Below, piece after piece: positions 5,714 to 9,117 of a DNA stretch of 9,117 nt. Source of the DNA: Planctomycetota bacterium (GTDB taxonomy: Bacteria; Planctomycetota; Phycisphaerae; Tepidisphaerales; Tepidisphaeraceae). The notes below the pieces were generated by a model. The model had not been told where the DNA came from, did no database searches, and worked only from the letters and a program-made list of their open reading frames with translations. How positions within the stretch are numbered: the stretch's first letter is position 1; every line of letters starts with the position of its first letter. The DNA lies in assembly GCA_029777755.1 (NCBI GenBank), contig JAKORQ010000658.1, forward strand, positions 1 to 9,117, given 5' to 3'. The position numbers were made by a program, and so were the translations under genes.

Positions 5714-6781
5714 GGGGCCCTTTCCAGTGAACACCGGCAGGTAGCGGTTTGGCATCTGCAGCACGATCAGGGCGACGGCGGTGCAGTACTCATCGCTTAC
5801 TTCCCCATCCCAGTGCCCGTCGGCACGCTGGCGGCTGAGCAGTTCATCGCGCACGGCCGGGTACCAGTCGCGCCAGTAATCTCCGCCGGCGAGGAACATC
5901 GCCTGGGCGGCGTAATAGTGGCCGTAATAGTAATGGCCGAACTGCTGCTGCCCCTGTCCGCGCTGCCGGCCGGGGCGAAAGCGATTGATGTACTCCAGCC
6001 CGCGCTTCAGGTCATTGCCTTCGAAGATGCCCGCGTAATAGAGGGTCGCGACGCCGGCGGCCGAGCGCTCAAAGCCACTGCTGCCGCTGCTAAATCCGCG
6101 ATTGGCCATGTAGCTAAAGCCCCCATCGGGATTCTGGCATCGCCTGACGTATTCGATGGCTCGCTCAATCACCTCGCGATCCACCTTTATCCCGGCATCG
6201 CGCGCCGCCCGCAGCGCCATCACCTGGCAGATGGTCACTGAGATGTCCGCATCAAGCGGCATTGGCGTATAGCGCCAGCCGCCCTCTTCATTCTGTGCCT
6301 GCCGGATCAGGCGCACCGCGCGTGAAAGTGTCTCGCCCACGCGCTCGTCGCGATTCATACCGTACAACTCCGCCAGGAACAACGTGGCAAAACCGTGCGA
6401 GTACATCACCCCGTGCGACGCATCGGCCGAGAGAAGCCCCGATCGCTGCGAGGAGTTGATGATGTAGTCGGCGCATCGCTGCACATTGCTCCCGTATGGG
6501 CCGCGCTCAGGCAGCGACCCGGAGGACATGAACGCCAGCGCCGCCAGCGAAGTCACCGCGCTTTGCGCCGACATTCCCCCGCCGCCGAATGATCCGTCGT
6601 TCATCTGGCGCTTGGCGAGCCACTGGAGCCCTCGCTCGATCGCCTGCTTCGTCGCTGGCGTGAGCTCCTCGCCGGTGACCTGGTTCGGGCGGTCGGCCAC
6701 CGCCGGCGCTTCCTGCGCCAGTGCGCTTGCGGAGATCGCGCCCACGATCGCTGTAGCGAAGATTCGGCTCACTCGCTTCAT
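5705..6781 (-). CDS. Exported alpha-alpha toroid (prenyltransferase/squalene oxidase repeat) protein
   Basis: The 358 residues begin with a classical signal peptide: positive MKR, a hydrophobic stretch, and an ALA-Q cleavage site at about 22/23. The product is therefore probably outside the cytoplasm. The mature part contains repeated helical units with QW-like turns: RQMNDGSFGG (59-68), QAQNEEGGW (161-169), RCQNPDGGF (214-222) and RQRADGHW (317-324). YSHGFATLFLAE (127-138) and YYYGHYYAAQAM (284-295) with GGDYW (299-303) are typical of the terpenoid-cyclase-like toroid proteins abundant in planctomycetes. The DxDD acid motif of squalene-hopene cyclase is not seen (the nearest is DADIS, 177-181), so cyclase activity is not supported. 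The start overlaps the upstream gene's stop (ATGA, 6781-6778), with a GGAG site (complement of 6787-6790) inside the upstream gene, implying coupled translation. Function is unknown. Confidence 0.85.
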   Translation of the reverse strand: MKRVSRIFATAIVGAISASALAQEAPAVADRPNQVTGEELTPATKQAIERGLQWLAKRQMNDGSFGGGGMSAQSAVTSLAALAFMSSGSLPERGPYGSNVQRCADYIINSSQRSGLLSADASHGVMYSHGFATLFLAELYGMNRDERVGETLSRAVRLIRQAQNEEGGWRYTPMPLDADISVTICQVMALRAARDAGIKVDREVIERAIEYVRRCQNPDGGFSYMANRGFSSGSSGFERSAAGVATLYYAGIFEGNDLKRGLEYINRFRPGRQRGQGQQQFGHYYYGHYYAAQAMFLAGGDYWRDWYPAVRDELLSRQRADGHWDGEVSDEYCTAVALIVLQMPNRYLPVFTGKGPGG

Positions 6782-9117
6782 TTGTTCTCCGTCGCCTTGA
6801 TCGATAGTGCCCGATAGTAGTCCTCGGTCATCCGACGGTACTTCTCAATCATGTCCTCACCGGCGGACTCGATGATGGCCTGTCGCTGGCGATCACTCAA
6901 CCCGCCCCAATCCTTGGCGGTCTCGCGGATATCGCCGCTCGGCTCACCCGCCTGGCCGCCAGGCGTGACGCGCGACTGCTGCGCCGGATTGCTGGACTGA
7001 CCTGCCTGCTGGTTCTGCTGCGAACTGCTGTCCTGGCTCGGGTCAGCATTGGGATTGGGCTTGCCCTGCTGCTGGCTGCTTCGTTGCTGTTGCTGCCGCT
7101 GCTGCTGGTTGCGGCTGGCTTCCTCGATGATCTTGTCGAGCTGGCGGATAATCCGCTCCTGCACAAGCTGGGTCACCGGTCCCGGGTCCTTGTCCTCACC
7201 CAGGCGAACCTGGGAACGCGTCATCCGCCGGCCGATGAGCTGCAGATCCGGATTCTCCTCCTCAGGCGGAGCATCCAGCAGCAGTTCAGCGTCGAGGGCA
7301 TCAAAATCCGCATCCGGCGCGGCCTCGGTCTCCTCGGGCACAAGCTCGCGTGATTCCTCCTCATCCGGCATCTTTGTGTCCGGCGAGGCATTCTCGATCA
7401 GCTCATCGAACGCGCTGCGGATCCGCTTCTGGTGGTCAGCCACGAACGAGAACAGCCCCTCGTCGTCATCCTCCTTGAGCTGCCTGGTGGCATTGTTGAC
7501 CAGCTCCTGAAGATCGCGGATGAGTATCAGTTCGGCCGCCGGGGGCAGTTGCCTTCCGCTGCTGCCCTGTCCGCCGCCATCACCTCCGCCGCCAGACCTG
7601 GTGGCGTACTTGCTCTCCTCCTGTTCAGGATCGGTCAGCCCGCGGATGATCGCCTCCAGCCGGGCGACGATCTGCGTTTGCGAAAGCTGCACTACCCGGC
7701 CGGTTTGCTGCTGCGAGAGAATGCCGGACACTTTCACCATGTCGCGGCCGATCGATTCGCTCGTGCGGACAAATATGCTGCTGCCCAGATCGGCCAGTTG
7801 CTGCGTAAGCGGCCGCAGCATGTCGGCCAGCTTCTGCTGCTCCGCAGCCACCTGCGCCAGGCGAACCAGGTCGCTGCGCCGCTTTCGATCCGTCGCCAGC
7901 GACTCGTCCAGCACCCTGGTGGCTTCAGTGATCTGCACCTGGCGATCGCGGATCGCTTCATATGCCTTGCGCAGCTTCTCCTTCTGGTCATTCTTCCCCT
8001 GCTCTTCGGCTTCCTTTCGCAGGTCGGCGATCGACTCCAGGGCACGCTCCAACTCCGCCAGCGCTTCGGTCTGGTGAGGGTTGAGCGCTTCTTCCAGCTT
8101 TTGCTGCCGCAACAGGGCAACTGCGCGCTCCATCCGGTTGACCGCCCTTCCGAGATGGCCGGCCACTTCGCCGGTGCCGCGCAGCTTATCAAGCTGCTCC
8201 ACCAGGTCGGAGGTATTGACGTGGGTCTGCTGCTGCGAGGCGGCCAGTTGCTGATGGGTCAGCCCCTCAACTGCCATCTGTTGCCGCCCCGCCTTGCTCA
8301 ATAGTGCGCTTGCCAGCTCGGCGAACTCGCCTCCGGTCTGCTCGCGCAGCACGAGGTTGTCGAGGTTATGCCCTGCCTGCCGCCGAACCAGGTGCCGCAA
8401 CTGCTCCTGCATGCTGGCCAGCTTCCGGGCCAGTTCCTCCAGCTTGCGGCGCTGGGCTTCCTTGAGGCTGTCTAGCATCTGCTGTAGCCCGGCCTCGGCG
8501 CTCTGCTGGGCGCTGGATGCCTGGGCCGACTGATTCTGCGATACCGCCTCGCTGGCCCGCTGCTGATGCTGGGATACCGACTGCTGCTGGCCCGTCTGCG
8601 CTGCCTGTCGCAACGCCTCGGCGGCCGCCTCATCCTGGGCCCCCTGCCGCTGCGCCATGTTGCGCAACTGCTCCAGCGTGTTTTCCGTCCGCTGCGACAG
8701 CGATCGCTGCTCGTTGGCGATTCGCTCAAGTGCCTCGCGATCCTCCTTTGAGAGATCCTCTGGCCGCTGGCCGGCGTGCTCCCTGCCAAACTGCTCGGTC
8801 TGTTCAGATGTCTTTCGCTGGGCCGACAGCAGTTCCTGGATCATGTCGATCGCGCGGGCGATGCCGCCCACATCACCCAGAGAATCCAGCACGCGGGAAA
8901 GCTGCTCGGAAGCCTCCTTCTGTTTCTGCTCGGCCTCGGTGAATTCGGCGTTGCGTGCCTCCTTCTCCATGCCAGGAGCGACGGCCTGCTTCACGTCATT
9001 GGCGGCCGGCTGCATGACGGAGGCGGAGATCTGCTCGAGTTGCCTGCCGGCCTGCGCTGCGGTCTCACGCAACTGCTCGTTGGGGGATGCATTCTCCTGC
9101 AGCCGCCGGGCGATGTC
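6778..9117 (-). CDS. Large Q-rich coiled-coil protein, N-terminus beyond window
   Basis: The frame is open to the right edge: the apparent first codon at 9072 is TTG, and 15 more in-frame codons (reading DIARRLQENASPNEQ) continue to 9117. The gene is thus partial, with 779 residues visible. Most of it is heptad-like, rich in Q, E, A, L and R, and predicted coiled coil, from 9117 to about 7600. Then come a glycine-rich linker (about 7560-7605), an acidic stretch (about 7240-7380) and a poly-Q segment with QQQRQQQQR (about 7080-7115). The tail is a short conserved-looking block with WGGLSDRQRQ and KYRRMTEDYYRAL (about 6790-6907). The tail and composition resemble large planctomycete proteins, DUF4175-like, that have N-terminal membrane helices; that end is not visible here. 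Those proteins commonly sit in operons with MoxR, DUF58 and BatA-like genes. It is translationally coupled to the toroid-repeat gene. Biochemical role is unknown. Confidence 0.8.
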   Translation of the reverse strand, partial: DIARRLQENASPNEQLRETAAQAGRQLEQISASVMQPAANDVKQAVAPGMEKEARNAEFTEAEQKQKEASEQLSRVLDSLGDVGGIARAIDMIQELLSAQRKTSEQTEQFGREHAGQRPEDLSKEDREALERIANEQRSLSQRTENTLEQLRNMAQRQGAQDEAAAEALRQAAQTGQQQSVSQHQQRASEAVSQNQSAQASSAQQSAEAGLQQMLDSLKEAQRRKLEELARKLASMQEQLRHLVRRQAGHNLDNLVLREQTGGEFAELASALLSKAGRQQMAVEGLTHQQLAASQQQTHVNTSDLVEQLDKLRGTGEVAGHLGRAVNRMERAVALLRQQKLEEALNPHQTEALAELERALESIADLRKEAEEQGKNDQKEKLRKAYEAIRDRQVQITEATRVLDESLATDRKRRSDLVRLAQVAAEQQKLADMLRPLTQQLADLGSSIFVRTSESIGRDMVKVSGILSQQQTGRVVQLSQTQIVARLEAIIRGLTDPEQEESKYATRSGGGGDGGGQGSSGRQLPPAAELILIRDLQELVNNATRQLKEDDDEGLFSFVADHQKRIRSAFDELIENASPDTKMPDEEESRELVPEETEAAPDADFDALDAELLLDAPPEEENPDLQLIGRRMTRSQVRLGEDKDPGPVTQLVQERIIRQLDKIIEEASRNQQQRQQQQRSSQQQGKPNPNADPSQDSSSQQNQQAGQSSNPAQQSRVTPGGQAGEPSGDIRETAKDWGGLSDRQRQAIIESAGEDMIEKYRRMTEDYYRALSIKATENK

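Noticed and set aside
5693..6241. 182-codon plus-strand open frame directly after murB
   Set aside because: It is antisense to the toroid-repeat gene, which has a signal peptide and repeats; the plus frame shows only low-information Ala/Val/Ile-rich sequence.
5705..6781. Calling the toroid protein a squalene-hopene cyclase
   Set aside because: No DxDD catalytic motif is seen, it is much shorter than squalene-hopene cyclases (about 630 residues), and it has a signal peptide.
7432..8304. 290-codon plus-strand open frame
   Set aside because: It is the complement of Q- and E-rich coiled-coil codons, which yields Leu-rich shadow frames; no protein signature is seen.

Overview
This GC-rich window is bacterial chromosome, most likely from the Planctomycetota and possibly Phycisphaerae-like (lower confidence). 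The assignment rests on three things. A short DUF3467-type protein lies beside cell-wall genes. A secreted alpha-alpha toroid ('prenyltransferase/squalene oxidase repeat') protein has the family-typical YYYGHYYAAQAM and GGDYW signatures. That protein is translationally coupled to a very large glutamine-rich coiled-coil protein, a pairing characteristic of planctomycete genomes. There are no mobile elements, CRISPR arrays, tRNAs or rRNAs.

Layout: (1) 1-55 is a strong hairpin with T-tracts on both strands, a bidirectional terminator. (2) 69-641, minus strand, is a 190-residue protein with two DUF3467-like units. (3) 642-972 is a 331-bp divergent intergenic region with two dyad-symmetric elements and a plausible extended -10 promoter reading toward ftsW. 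(4) 973-5692, plus strand, is a compact run of ftsW, murG, murC and murB with gaps of 14 and 36 bases and a 4-base overlap. (5) 5693-5704 is a 12-base convergent junction without a T-tract terminator. (6) 5705-6781, minus strand, is the exported toroid-repeat protein. (7) 6778-9117, minus strand, is the C-terminal 779 residues of a Q-rich coiled-coil protein whose reading frame stays open to the right edge, so its true start is outside the window.

How the genes work together: MurC adds L-alanine to UDP-MurNAc, which MurB makes from UDP-GlcNAc-enolpyruvate. MurG converts lipid I to lipid II on the inner membrane face, and FtsW polymerises lipid II at the division site. The run is a fragment of the classical dcw (division and cell wall) cluster, with neither ddl, ftsQ, ftsA nor ftsZ after murB. 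The two minus-strand genes at the right form a separate operon with unknown biochemical role. They resemble the distal part of planctomycete gene neighbourhoods that often also carry MoxR ATPase, DUF58 and BatA-like genes, but those would lie beyond 9117 and are not seen here.

The cell-wall genes look ordinary and intact. The points most worth a second look are the substituted acceptor-site motif in MurG (LNPD where HEQN is usual), a cysteine at the proton-donor position of MurB, the duplicated DUF3467 unit, the regulatory dyads before ftsW, and the uncharacterised toroid/coiled-coil pair.
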